Of a stretch of DNA of 64,000 nt, positions 39,724-46,954 are shown piece by piece; the stretch's first letter is position 1; the number at the start of each line of letters is the position of its first letter. This DNA is from Amycolatopsis solani. GTDB taxonomy: Bacteria; Actinomycetota; Actinomycetes; Mycobacteriales; Pseudonocardiaceae. Under the pieces are notes generated by a model. That model saw only the letters and a list, made by a program, of their open reading frames with translations, did no database searches and was not told the DNA's origin. The translations under genes were made by a program, and so were the position numbers. Location: contig NZ_JAWQJT010000002.1 of NCBI RefSeq assembly GCF_033441515.1, positions 620,001-684,000 of the forward strand, written 5' to 3'.

Positions 39724-40056
39724 GTGTCCTTCACGAGACCGGAACCGCCGTACTACGCGGTGATCATCACGAGCGCCCTCGACGAATCCAGCCTCGACGG
39801 CTACGCGGCGATGGACGAGCGCATGGCCGAGCTGGGCCGCGCCCAGCCGGGGTACCTGGGCCGCGAGTCGAAGACCGGTCCGGACGGCCGCGACCTGACG
39901 GTGCTGTACTACCGGGACGCCGCGGCGATCACGGCTTGGCAGCAGCACCCGGAGCACCTCGAGGCGCAGCGCCGCGGGCGGGAGCAGTGGTACGCGGACT
40001 ACCACATCGAGGTCGCCAAGGTGGAACGCGCTTACGGCTTCACGCGGCAGCGCTAG
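39724..40056 (+). CDS. Antibiotic biosynthesis monooxygenase (ABM) domain protein
   Basis: This 110-residue ferredoxin-like ABM protein starts with GTG (SFTRPEPPYYAVIITSAL) and contains the family's QPGYLGRES and HPEHLEAQRRGREQWYADY stretches. ABM proteins act without cofactors as quinone-forming oxygenases or simply bind heme or small aromatics; many are housekeeping. The name does not place it in the upstream biosynthetic operon, from which it is separated by the bla genes. The visible part matches the usual full length of about 100 residues. Confidence 0.85.
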   Translation: MSFTRPEPPYYAVIITSALDESSLDGYAAMDERMAELGRAQPGYLGRESKTGPDGRDLTVLYYRDAAAITAWQQHPEHLEAQRRGREQWYADYHIEVAKVERAYGFTRQR

Positions 40057-40100
40057 CCGGGCACACCCGACGTCACCGCGTCCCGCATTCGGACCGGCGC

Positions 40101-40149
40101 CCTGAAGGGGACGTTCCTGGCATCACATGACAGCAAAGTCCCCTTCAGG
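40101..40149. repeat. AAGGGGAC-type imperfect hairpin
   Basis: CCTGAAGGGGACGTTC (40101-40116) and AAAGTCCCCTTCAGG (40135-40149) form an imperfect stem. It is the same element as at 10080-10122 but has diverged inside the loop. It follows the ABM gene. Confidence 0.7.
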
Positions 40150-40194
40150 GCACCCGCATCGCCCTGTCGCGGGGGAACATCCTCGGCAGCATGT

Positions 40195-40418
40195 CAGCTT
40201 GTGTGGTCTGGGCCAGGCGGCCCGCCGGCGGGCCGCCCGCTCGGCGCGATCGCGGCGGGGCCGGCCCGACGTGTGCACCGCCGGTCGTCAGCATCGGGGG
40301 CCGCCGCGGCGGCCCTCGCGGGACACCGCGGCCGGTGACCTGCCGAGGACCGCCGCGATCGTGACTGGGGTCAGTCCGGCTTCCAGGCCGTGCCGGATTT
40401 CTGCCGTTCCTCCGGGCA
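40195..40418 (-). pseudogene. IS30-family transposase N-terminal remnant
   Basis: On the minus strand the frame reads EIRHGLEAGLTPVTIAAVLG then RSPAAVSRE, a close match to the IS30 transposase helix-turn-helix. It is followed by an in-frame TGA (40288-40290) and then, in the same frame, RAERAARRRAAWPRPHKL, resembling the next conserved IS30 stretch (A-x-RARRPKP-x-KL). The start, the DDE core and the terminal repeats are missing, so this is a dead fragment. It is bracketed by copies of the AAGGGGAC repeat in opposite orientation. Confidence 0.55.
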
Positions 40419-40426
40419 CCCCATGC

Positions 40427-40445
40427 CCTGAACGTCCCCTTCAGG
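40427..40445. repeat. AAGGGGAC-type small palindrome at the isochorismatase stop
   Basis: CCTGAACGTCCCCTTCAGG overlaps the last codon of the minus-strand hydrolase gene. The same small palindrome abuts the lysR stop at 10138-10155, in the same orientation relative to its gene. Confidence 0.65.
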
Positions 40446-41007
40446 CCGGGACCGTCACCCCGAACTCGACCTCCTCCGTGGTCATCGTGCCCGCCGTCCG
40501 GCCCGGTGCCGTCTGGTACTGCCAGTACATGTTCGTGTGCGCGATCACCTGCCCGGGCGGCGGAGCGCCGTAGGCCGACAGGTCCTCGGTCGTGTGCGCG
40601 TCCGACACCAGCGCCGTGTCGTACCCCCGGGTGAACGCGCCGTGCAGCGTCGACCGGATGCACGCGTCCGTCTGCGCGCCCGCCACCACCAGCGAACCCA
40701 CGCCCCGCTCGGCCAGCACCGCCTCCAGGTCCGTCGCCTCGAACGAGTCGCCGTACTCCTTGTGCACCAGCGGTTCCGAATCCCGCCGCACGAGTTCGGG
40801 TACGTACGCCCAGGGTTCGCTGTCCCGGGGCAGCTCCTCGCTGGTGTGCTGCACCCACACCACCTCCGTCCCGGCCGCGCGGGCCTTGTCCACCAAGGCG
40901 ACGATGTTGGCGAGGACCGGTGCGCGGTCGTGGGCCGAGGACATCACCCCGTTCTGGACGTCGATGACGAGCAAGGCGGTCTTGGGCCGGCCGATCAGTG
41001 TGGTCAT
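40441..41007 (-). CDS. Isochorismatase-family cysteine hydrolase
   Basis: This 188-residue cysteine hydrolase starts MTTLIGRPKTALLVIDVQNG. The catalytic set is visible: Asp in VIDVQ, Lys in VHKEYGDSF and nucleophilic Cys in GAQTDACIRST with the preceding cis-peptide region. Family members are nicotinamidases, isochorismatases or N-carbamoyl hydrolases; the substrate cannot be fixed here. The N-terminal ATG at 41005-41007 fits the family and is divergent from the L7/L12-like gene with a 54-nt gap. Confidence 0.88.
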   Translation of the reverse strand: MTTLIGRPKTALLVIDVQNGVMSSAHDRAPVLANIVALVDKARAAGTEVVWVQHTSEELPRDSEPWAYVPELVRRDSEPLVHKEYGDSFEATDLEAVLAERGVGSLVVAGAQTDACIRSTLHGAFTRGYDTALVSDAHTTEDLSAYGAPPPGQVIAHTNMYWQYQTAPGRTAGTMTTEEVEFGVTVPA

Positions 41008-41061
41008 GCGCGAAACCCTAGCCACCGCCACCGACAATTTCCGGAAGTAGCATGGCCCGCC

Positions 41062-41352
41062 ATGGACTACGGGATGCTGTTGCTGGGTGTCGTCGTGCTG
41101 GTCGCGGTCGTCGCGCTGGGGTCGTCGGCCACCGATCGCCGGCTGACGCGGGTCGATCGGCGGCTCGCGCGGGTGGAGCGGAAGCTCGACGCCATCGCCG
41201 AGAAGCTCGGGGTGGCCGTCGAGGAGCCCGGGCTGGCCGAGGTCGCCGCGCTGGTGCGCGAGGGCAAGAAGATCCAGGCGATCAAGGTCTACCGCGAACG
41301 CACCGGCGTCGACCTCAAGGACGCCCGCGACGCCGTCGAACGGCTCACCTGA
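41062..41352 (+). CDS. Membrane-anchored ribosomal L7/L12 C-terminal-like protein
   Basis: This 96-residue protein has one N-terminal membrane helix (MDYGMLLLGVVVLVAVVAL), a charged coiled-coil-like linker and a C-terminal module (LVREGKKIQAIKVYRERTG, then LKDARDAVERL) matching the L7/L12 C-terminal domain. Such proteins are widespread in actinomycetes and are not ribosomal; their function is unknown. The ATG at 41062 is used because it starts the hydrophobic helix. Confidence 0.75.
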   Translation: MDYGMLLLGVVVLVAVVALGSSATDRRLTRVDRRLARVERKLDAIAEKLGVAVEEPGLAEVAALVREGKKIQAIKVYRERTGVDLKDARDAVERLT

Positions 41353-41357
41353 TCGGG

Positions 41358-41570
41358 CTAAGGCGCCCCGCCGATGTGCTTGGCCGACACCGCCTCCCAG
41401 ACGGCGTCGAAGTTCTCGTACCGGTCGTCGCCGGGCAGGCCGCCGAGCGAGCCGAGCACCGAGTCGCCGCCGCCGGCCGCCGCCGCGCGGCGCAGGAGCT
41501 CGTCGCGGCCGCACGGGTACTCCGTCTCGGCCAGGTGCTGTTCGAGGCTGGTTCGGTCCGCTGCAGACAT
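41358..41570 (-). CDS. DUF2795-family protein
   Basis: This 70-residue protein contains the LEQHLAETEYPCGRDELLRRA motif of the small helical DUF2795 family, often found in actinobacteria and annotated without function. It ends 5 nt from the convergent L7/L12-like gene, and its start is 34 nt from the end of selD, also on the minus strand. The selD stop lies further upstream, so co-transcription with selD is possible. Confidence 0.8.
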   Translation of the reverse strand: MSAADRTSLEQHLAETEYPCGRDELLRRAAAAGGGDSVLGSLGGLPGDDRYENFDAVWEAVSAKHIGGAP

Positions 41571-41604
41571 GCTCGTCGCGTACCCGCCGCACCCCGCGCG
41601 AAAC

Positions 41605-42597
41605 TCAGCCGACGACGATCGTGTGCTCCCCGCGCGGTACGAGCTCCCCGATCACCGGGTGCCCCGGCAGCTCGCCGGCGACCAGCAGCCCGCCGGACGT
41701 CTGCGCGTCCGCCAGCAGCAAAGCCTCATCCGGAGAAATCCGCGAGAGGTCGGTGTGCGGCGCGACCCAGTCGAGGTTGCGCCGGGTGCCGCCGCTGACG
41801 TACCCGTCGCGCAACGCCGAGCGCGCGCCGTCGAGGTACGGCACCGCCGCCGGGTCCAGCCGGGCCGTGACGCCGCTGGCCCGCGCCAATTTGTGCAGGT
41901 GGCCGAGCAGGCCGAACCCCGTGACGTCGGTGGCGCACACGGCTCCCGCGGCCAGCGCCGCGCGGGACGCCGGGGCGTTCAGCGTGGTCATGACGTCGAT
42001 CGCCTGCTCGAACCGTTCCCCGGTGGCCTTGTGCCGCGAGTTCAGCACACCGATGCCCAGCGGCTTCGTGAGCGTCAGCGGCAGCCCGGCACGGCCGGCG
42101 TCGTTGCGCAGCAGCCGCGAAGGGTCCGCGACGCCGGTGACGGCCAGGCCGTACTTCGGTTCCGGGTCGTCGACGCTGTGCCCGCCGGCCAGGTGGCAGC
42201 CGGCCTCGCCGCAGATGTCGAGGCCGCCGCGCAGCACTTCCGCGGCCAGCTCGAACGGCAGCGTCTCCCGCGGCCAGCCCAGCAGGTTGAGCGCCACCAC
42301 CGGCGTGCCGCCCATGGCGTAGACGTCGGAAAGCGCGTTGGCCGCGGCGATCCGGCCCCAGTCGTAGGCGTCGTCGACCACCGGGGTGAAGAAGTCCGTC
42401 GTCGCGATGAGCGCGGTGTCGCCGGAGATCCGGACCGCGGCGGCGTCGTCGCCGGTGTCGAGCCCGACGAGCAGCTCGCCCGGTGGATCGACGGGAGACG
42501 CGCCGGTGAGGCCGCGAACGGCCGCTTCGAGTTCTCCGGGCGGGATCTTGCACGCGCAGCCGCCGCCGTGCGCGTACTGCGTCAGTCGGTAACCCAC
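41605..42597 (-). CDS. selD: Selenide, water dikinase (selenophosphate synthetase)
   Basis: This 330-residue enzyme makes monoselenophosphate from selenide and ATP, the selenium donor for selenocysteine. The N-terminal catalytic segment LTQYAHGGGCACKIPP has Cys at the essential position (Cys17 in E. coli), not selenocysteine. The AIRS-type ATP-binding region DTGDDAAAV and ATTDFFTPVVDDAYDWG follow. GTG start at 42595-42597, divergent from the tRNA-Sec gene. Together with selA, selB and tRNA-Sec it makes the locus a complete Sec machinery. Confidence 0.95.
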   Translation of the reverse strand: MGYRLTQYAHGGGCACKIPPGELEAAVRGLTGASPVDPPGELLVGLDTGDDAAAVRISGDTALIATTDFFTPVVDDAYDWGRIAAANALSDVYAMGGTPVVALNLLGWPRETLPFELAAEVLRGGLDICGEAGCHLAGGHSVDDPEPKYGLAVTGVADPSRLLRNDAGRAGLPLTLTKPLGIGVLNSRHKATGERFEQAIDVMTTLNAPASRAALAAGAVCATDVTGFGLLGHLHKLARASGVTARLDPAAVPYLDGARSALRDGYVSGGTRRNLDWVAPHTDLSRISPDEALLLADAQTSGGLLVAGELPGHPVIGELVPRGEHTIVVG

Positions 42598-42651
42598 GGG
42601 TTCATCCTGCCCGCCCGCCGCTTCGTTGGCAGGATGGCGGTCATGGTGCAG

Positions 42652-42746
42652 GGAGGCGTATCCGGCCTGGTGACCGGCGCGATCTTCAAAATCGTCGAAC
42701 GGCAGGTACTGCCGTTGGCGGGTTCGATTCCCGTCCGCCTCCGCCA
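42652..42746 (+). tRNA. selC: tRNA-Sec (anticodon TCA)
   Basis: This roughly 95-nt tRNA has acceptor GGAGGCG pairing with CGCCTCC, a short D-arm CCGG...CCGG, anticodon loop CTTCAAA with TCA at 42686-42688, a long variable stem ACGGCAG...CTGCCGT and T-loop GGGTTCGATTCCC, followed by discriminator G and an encoded CCA (42744-42746). The long variable arm and UGA-reading anticodon identify tRNA-Sec. The final A of CCA is also the first base of the selA start codon. Confidence 0.93.
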
Positions 42747-44029
42747 TGCCTGATCCCCGCCGCGCGATCCCGCGCACCGACGCGCTCCTGGCCGACCCCG
42801 GGATCGCGAAAGCCGCCGTGGACCTGGGCCGTGACCTGGTCAAGTCCGTGGTCCAGGACGTCCAGCGGGCGGCCCGCGCCGGGGAGGTCGCCCCGGCCGA
42901 CGTCGCCGCCACCGTGCTCGCGCGCCTCCCCGGCAACGCGTCTTCGCTGCGGCCGGTGATCAACGCGACCGGCGTCGTCGTGCACACCAACCTCGGCCGC
43001 GCCCCGCTCTCGGCCGCCGCACTGGACGCCCTCGTCGCGGCCGGCGGTGCCACCGACGTCGAATTCGACCTCGCGACCGGCGACCGGGCCCGCCGCGGCC
43101 GCAGCGCGCTCGCCGCGCTGGCCGCCGCCGTGCCGGACGCGGGCGCGGTGCACGTCGTCAACAACAACGCGGCCGCGCTCCTGCTCTGCGCGCTCGCCAT
43201 GGCACCCGGGCGCGAGATCGTCGTCGGCCGCGGCGAACTGGTCGAGATCGGCGACGGTTTCCGCATCCCGGACCTGCTGGAATCGGCGGGTTCCCGGCTG
43301 CGTGAGGTCGGCACCACGAACCGGACGTCGGTCCGGGACTACGCCGCCGCGCTCGGCCCGGACACCGGGTTCGTGCTCAAGGTCCACCCGTCGAACTACC
43401 GGGTCACCGGGTTCACGGCGGAGGCGTCGCTCGGCGAGCTCACGCAGCTCGGTGTGCCGGTCGTCGCCGACATCGGGTCCGGGCTGCTCGCCCCGCACCC
43501 CCTCCTGCCGGACGAACCGGACGCGGCGACCGCGCTGCGGGCGGGCGCCACCGTCGTCACCGCCAGCGGGGACAAGCTGCTGGGCGGCCCCCAGGCCGGG
43601 CTGCTCTTCGGTGACGAAGACGTCGTCGAGCGGCTGCGGCGGCACCCCGCCGCCCGGGCCCTGCGCGTCGACAAGCTCACCCTCGCCGCGCTCGAAGCGA
43701 CCCTGCGCGGCCCGGCGCCCCCGGTGCGCGCCGCCCTCGAAGCGTCCGTCGAGGACCTGTGGCGCCGGGCCGAAAACCTCGCCGGCAGCCTGCGGGACGT
43801 CGGGGCCGAAGCGGTCGGCTCGGTCGCGGCGGTCGGCGGCGGGGGCGCGCCCGGCGTCGAACTGCCCAGCGCCGCGGTCAGCCTGCCCGCGCGGTACGCG
43901 GCGGCGCTGCGCACCGGCGAGCCGGCGGTCGTCGGCCGGGTCGTGCGCGACCGCTGCCTGCTCGACCTGCGGACCGTGCGCCCGGACGAAGACGCGAAGC
44001 TGCGGGAAGCCGTCCGCCGATGCGGGTGA
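42746..44029 (+). CDS. selA: L-seryl-tRNA(Sec) selenium transferase
   Basis: This 427-residue PLP enzyme converts Ser-tRNA-Sec to Sec-tRNA-Sec using selenophosphate. It contains VINATGVVVHTNLGRAPLS and the PLP-binding Lys in ASGDKLLGGPQAG, and has near-normal family length. The ATG at 42746 gives the expected N-terminus (RRAIPRTDALLADPG) but overlaps the 3' CCA end of tRNA-Sec by one base and has no ribosome site, so tRNA processing and selA translation compete or are coupled. It overlaps selB by 10 nt. Confidence 0.95.
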   Translation: MPDPRRAIPRTDALLADPGIAKAAVDLGRDLVKSVVQDVQRAARAGEVAPADVAATVLARLPGNASSLRPVINATGVVVHTNLGRAPLSAAALDALVAAGGATDVEFDLATGDRARRGRSALAALAAAVPDAGAVHVVNNNAAALLLCALAMAPGREIVVGRGELVEIGDGFRIPDLLESAGSRLREVGTTNRTSVRDYAAALGPDTGFVLKVHPSNYRVTGFTAEASLGELTQLGVPVVADIGSGLLAPHPLLPDEPDAATALRAGATVVTASGDKLLGGPQAGLLFGDEDVVERLRRHPAARALRVDKLTLAALEATLRGPAPPVRAALEASVEDLWRRAENLAGSLRDVGAEAVGSVAAVGGGGAPGVELPSAAVSLPARYAAALRTGEPAVVGRVVRDRCLLDLRTVRPDEDAKLREAVRRCG

Positions 44030-45741
44030 TCGTCACCGCCGGCCACGTCGACCACGGGAAGTCCACCCTGGTCCGGCGGCTGACCGGGATGGAACCGGAC
44101 CGGTGGGCCGAGGAACGCCGCCGCGGCCTCACCATCGACCTCGGGTTCGCCTGGACGCGGATCGGCGGGGAAGAGGTCGCGTTCGTGGACGTGCCGGGCC
44201 ACGAACGGTTCGTGCCGAACATGCTCGCCGGCGCCGGGCCCGCGCCGGCCGTGCTGTTCGTCGTGGCCGCGGACGAGGGCTGGATGCCGCAGTCGGCCGA
44301 GCACCTCGCCGCGCTGGACGCCTTCGGCGTCCGCCGCGGCCTGCTGGTCGTCACCAAGGCCGACCGGGCCGAGCCGGCCGCGGCGACCCGGGCCGCCCTC
44401 GAGGAGATCGCGCGGACGTCGCTGGGCACCGTGCCGAGCATCGCCGTCAGCGGCCGGACCGGCGCGGGCTTCGACGAGCTGCGCACGGCGATCGCCGAGC
44501 TGACCGGCGGCCTGCCCGCGCCCGACCAGGACGCCGACGTCCGGTTGTGGATCGACCGCGCCTTCACCGTGTCCGGGGCGGGCACGGTCGTCACCGGCAC
44601 CCTGGCCGCCGGGACCATCGCCGTGGGGGACGAGCTGCGGCTGGGCCCGGCGCCGGTGAAGGTCCGCGGCCTGCAGGCGCTCGGCGAGCCCCGTGACCGG
44701 GTCGGCGCGGTGGCCAGGGTGGCGGTGAACCTCCGCGGCACCCCGCGGGGCGACGTCGGCCGCGGCGACGTCCTGCTCACGCCCGATCGGTGGCGCACCA
44801 CGGCCGAGTTCGACGTCCGGCTGCGCGGCGCGGCCGCCGCCGACCTGCACCGGAACCTCGTGCTGCACCTGGGCACGGTGGCGCTTCCGGTGCGCGTTCG
44901 TCCACTGGGGACGGACACCGCGCGGCTCACGACGGGCACCGCGCTGCCGTTGCGCGTCGGGGACCGGGGTCTGGTGCGCGACCCGGGGGAGCACCGGATC
45001 GCCGCGGGCTTCGACGTCCTGGACGTCCACCCGCCTTCGCTGGCCCGCCGCGGTGCGGCGCGGGACCGCGGCCGAGAGCTGGCGGACCCCGATCTCGCCC
45101 GGACCTACCTGCGCCGCCACGGTTTCGTCCGCGCGGCGGACTTCGCCGCGATGGGCCTGCCCGAGGCGGGGGAGCGCCTGGGCGGCTGGTGCGCGGACGA
45201 GGAGCGCTTCGCCGCCCTGCGCGCGGAGGCGGCCGCGATCGTGGGCGGGTGGGACCGGACCGCCGCGGGCGTGCCGGTGGAGGCGCTGCGGCAGCGGCTC
45301 GGCCTGCCCGCGCCGGAGCTGGTCGTCCCCGTGCTGCGGGGCACCGGGTTCGAGGTGGCGGGCGGGCTCGTCCGCCGTCCCGGCGCCGGCCTGGCCCCGG
45401 CCGTCGAGGAGGCGCTGGAGAAGGTGGCGAAGCGGCTCGCGGAGCACCCGTTCCGCGCGCCGGAGGCGGACGAACTGCGGGCGCTGGGCCTCGGCAGGCG
45501 GGAACTGGCGGCGGCGGTCCGGCTCGGGCGGTTGACGGCGCTCGCCGAAGGGGTCGTGCTCGGCCCGGACGCGGAGGACCGCGCGGTGTCCGGACTGGGC
45601 GAGTTGCCCCAGCCGTTCACGGTTTCCGAGGCCCGCAAGGCCTTGGACAGCACGCGGCGCGTGATGATCCCCCTGCTGGAACGGCTCGACGCGGCGGGCC
45701 GCACCGAACCGCTCGGTGACGGAACCCGCCGCGTGCGCTAG
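44020..45741 (+). CDS. selB: Selenocysteine-specific elongation factor
   Basis: This 573-residue EF-Tu-like GTPase delivers Sec-tRNA-Sec to UGA codons carrying a SECIS hairpin. Visible are G1 GHVDHGKST, G3 DVPGHERF and G4 TKAD, then two beta-barrel domains and C-terminal winged-helix repeats that bind SECIS RNA. Slightly shorter than E. coli SelB (614). The ATG at 44020 overlaps the selA end; GTG at 44026 is an alternative. Its stop shares a CTAG with the convergent hydrolase gene. Confidence 0.95.
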   Translation: MRVIVTAGHVDHGKSTLVRRLTGMEPDRWAEERRRGLTIDLGFAWTRIGGEEVAFVDVPGHERFVPNMLAGAGPAPAVLFVVAADEGWMPQSAEHLAALDAFGVRRGLLVVTKADRAEPAAATRAALEEIARTSLGTVPSIAVSGRTGAGFDELRTAIAELTGGLPAPDQDADVRLWIDRAFTVSGAGTVVTGTLAAGTIAVGDELRLGPAPVKVRGLQALGEPRDRVGAVARVAVNLRGTPRGDVGRGDVLLTPDRWRTTAEFDVRLRGAAAADLHRNLVLHLGTVALPVRVRPLGTDTARLTTGTALPLRVGDRGLVRDPGEHRIAAGFDVLDVHPPSLARRGAARDRGRELADPDLARTYLRRHGFVRAADFAAMGLPEAGERLGGWCADEERFAALRAEAAAIVGGWDRTAAGVPVEALRQRLGLPAPELVVPVLRGTGFEVAGGLVRRPGAGLAPAVEEALEKVAKRLAEHPFRAPEADELRALGLGRRELAAAVRLGRLTALAEGVVLGPDAEDRAVSGLGELPQPFTVSEARKALDSTRRVMIPLLERLDAAGRTEPLGDGTRRVR

Positions 45742-46610
45742 ATCCCGCCGAAGAAGTCGCCGAGCGCGGTGGCCAGCGCTTCGGGGTTTTCCTCGGCCAT
45801 GTGGTGCCCGGACGCGATCGAGTGCCCGCGCAGGTCCGTCGTCCAGGGGCGCCAGACGGCCAGGACGTCGCCGTAGAGGTCCTCGAGGTCGTCGTCGCTC
45901 GACCACAACACCATGGCGGGACAGGTGATCCGCCGTCCGGCGGCGCGGTCCGCGTCGTCGTGGGCGCGGTCGACGCCCAGGCCCGCGCGGTAGTCCTCGA
46001 GCATCGCGGTGACCGTCGCGGGGTCGTGGATCGCGCGGTGGAAGTCGGCGAAGTTCTCTTCGCCGAGGCGTTCGGGCGTGTTCTTGGTGCCGACGTTGTA
46101 CCAGGCGTCGGGGTCGGCGGTGATCACCCGTTCGGGCTTTTCCGGCTGGGCGAAGAAGAACCAGTGGAACCACTCCTGCGCGAACCGCGCGTCGCAGCGG
46201 GCGAGGGCCTCACCGATCGGGACGGCGTCGAGGATGGCCGCGCCGCGGATCACCTCCGGGTGGTCGAGCGCCAGGCGCGTCGCGACGTACGCGCCGCGGT
46301 CGTGACCGGCCACGAAGAACCGGGAATGCCCGAAGTGCGCCATCAAGGCGACGCAGTCGGCCGCCATGACGCGTTTGCTGTACGGCGTGTGCTCGGCGTC
46401 CGTCGGGGGCTTCGCCGACATGCCATAGCCGCGCGTGTCCGGGCACACCACCGTGAACCGCTCCGCGAGCCGCGGGGCGACGCGGTGCCAGGTCGTGTGC
46501 GTGCGCGGGTGGCCGTGCAGCAGCAGGACCGGCGGGCCCGACCCGCCGTGGCGCACGCGCAGTGTGACGTCGCCGACATCGACGTGGTCGAGGGTGAAGC
46601 CGTCGAACAT
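45738..46610 (-). CDS. Alpha/beta hydrolase, fluoroacetate dehalogenase/epoxide hydrolase type
   Basis: This 290-residue hydrolase has LLLHGHPRTHTTWHRVAP (oxyanion strand), the elbow VAGHDRGAYVA with Asp nucleophile, and a typical catalytic His in IASGHHMAEENP. The GHDRG elbow is the hallmark of haloacetate dehalogenases and epoxide hydrolases, so ester-covalent Asp chemistry is likely. Unlike the hydrolase at 5895, its His is present. The ATG at 46610 fixes the family N-terminus MFDGFTLDHVDVGDV. It is a separate unit from the sel genes. Confidence 0.9.
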   Translation of the reverse strand: MFDGFTLDHVDVGDVTLRVRHGGSGPPVLLLHGHPRTHTTWHRVAPRLAERFTVVCPDTRGYGMSAKPPTDAEHTPYSKRVMAADCVALMAHFGHSRFFVAGHDRGAYVATRLALDHPEVIRGAAILDAVPIGEALARCDARFAQEWFHWFFFAQPEKPERVITADPDAWYNVGTKNTPERLGEENFADFHRAIHDPATVTAMLEDYRAGLGVDRAHDDADRAAGRRITCPAMVLWSSDDDLEDLYGDVLAVWRPWTTDLRGHSIASGHHMAEENPEALATALGDFFGGI

Positions 46611-46631
46611 GTGCCGCCCCCAGGCGTGAGT

Positions 46632-46665
46632 CGCGGCCGCACCCCGGGAACGGGGTGCGGCCGCG
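46632..46665. terminator. 15-bp hairpin terminator after csbD-like gene
   Basis: CGCGGCCGCACCCCG (46632-46646) and CGGGGTGCGGCCGCG (46651-46665) are perfect arms with the tetraloop GGAA. It lies directly downstream of the minus-strand CsbD gene and before the hydrolase start. Confidence 0.8.
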
Positions 46666-46675
46666 GAAGTACGGG

Positions 46676-46858
46676 TCAGTCCTTGTTCGTGACGCCCTTC
46701 ACGGCGTCCTTGATCTTCTCGCCCGCCTGCTTGAGCGAGCCCTTGGCCTGCTCGGACTTGCCTTCGGCCTGCCACTGCTCGTTGCCCGTGGCGTCGCCGA
46801 CGGCCTCCTTGGCCCGGCCCTTGAGCTCTTCGCCCTTGTTCTCGATCTTGTCGTTCAT
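46676..46858 (-). CDS. CsbD-family stress protein
   Basis: This 60-residue hydrophilic protein starts MNDKIENKGEELKGRAKEAVG and matches the CsbD family, small general-stress proteins with unknown mechanism. The ATG at 46858 gives the conserved N-terminus; a longer in-frame start adds ten residues without family character. A strong hairpin terminator follows, so it is a single transcription unit. Confidence 0.88.
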   Translation of the reverse strand: MNDKIENKGEELKGRAKEAVGDATGNEQWQAEGKSEQAKGSLKQAGEKIKDAVKGVTNKD

Positions 46859-46954
46859 CGGGGTGCACCTTCCGTCGCGCGGCGACATTTCCGGATCGGC
46901 CAGTCGCCAAAAGGGCCTTGGCCTTCGGTTACCCCGCCGCCGCGGGTCTACACA

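Noticed and set aside
39724..40056. ABM monooxygenase as a tailoring enzyme of the NRPS-PKS cluster
   Set aside because: It is separated from the operon by the terminator hairpin and three bla genes, and ABM proteins are common outside clusters.
41605..42597. SelD as a selenoprotein
   Set aside because: The catalytic segment HGGGCACK has sense Cys codons and no in-frame TGA.
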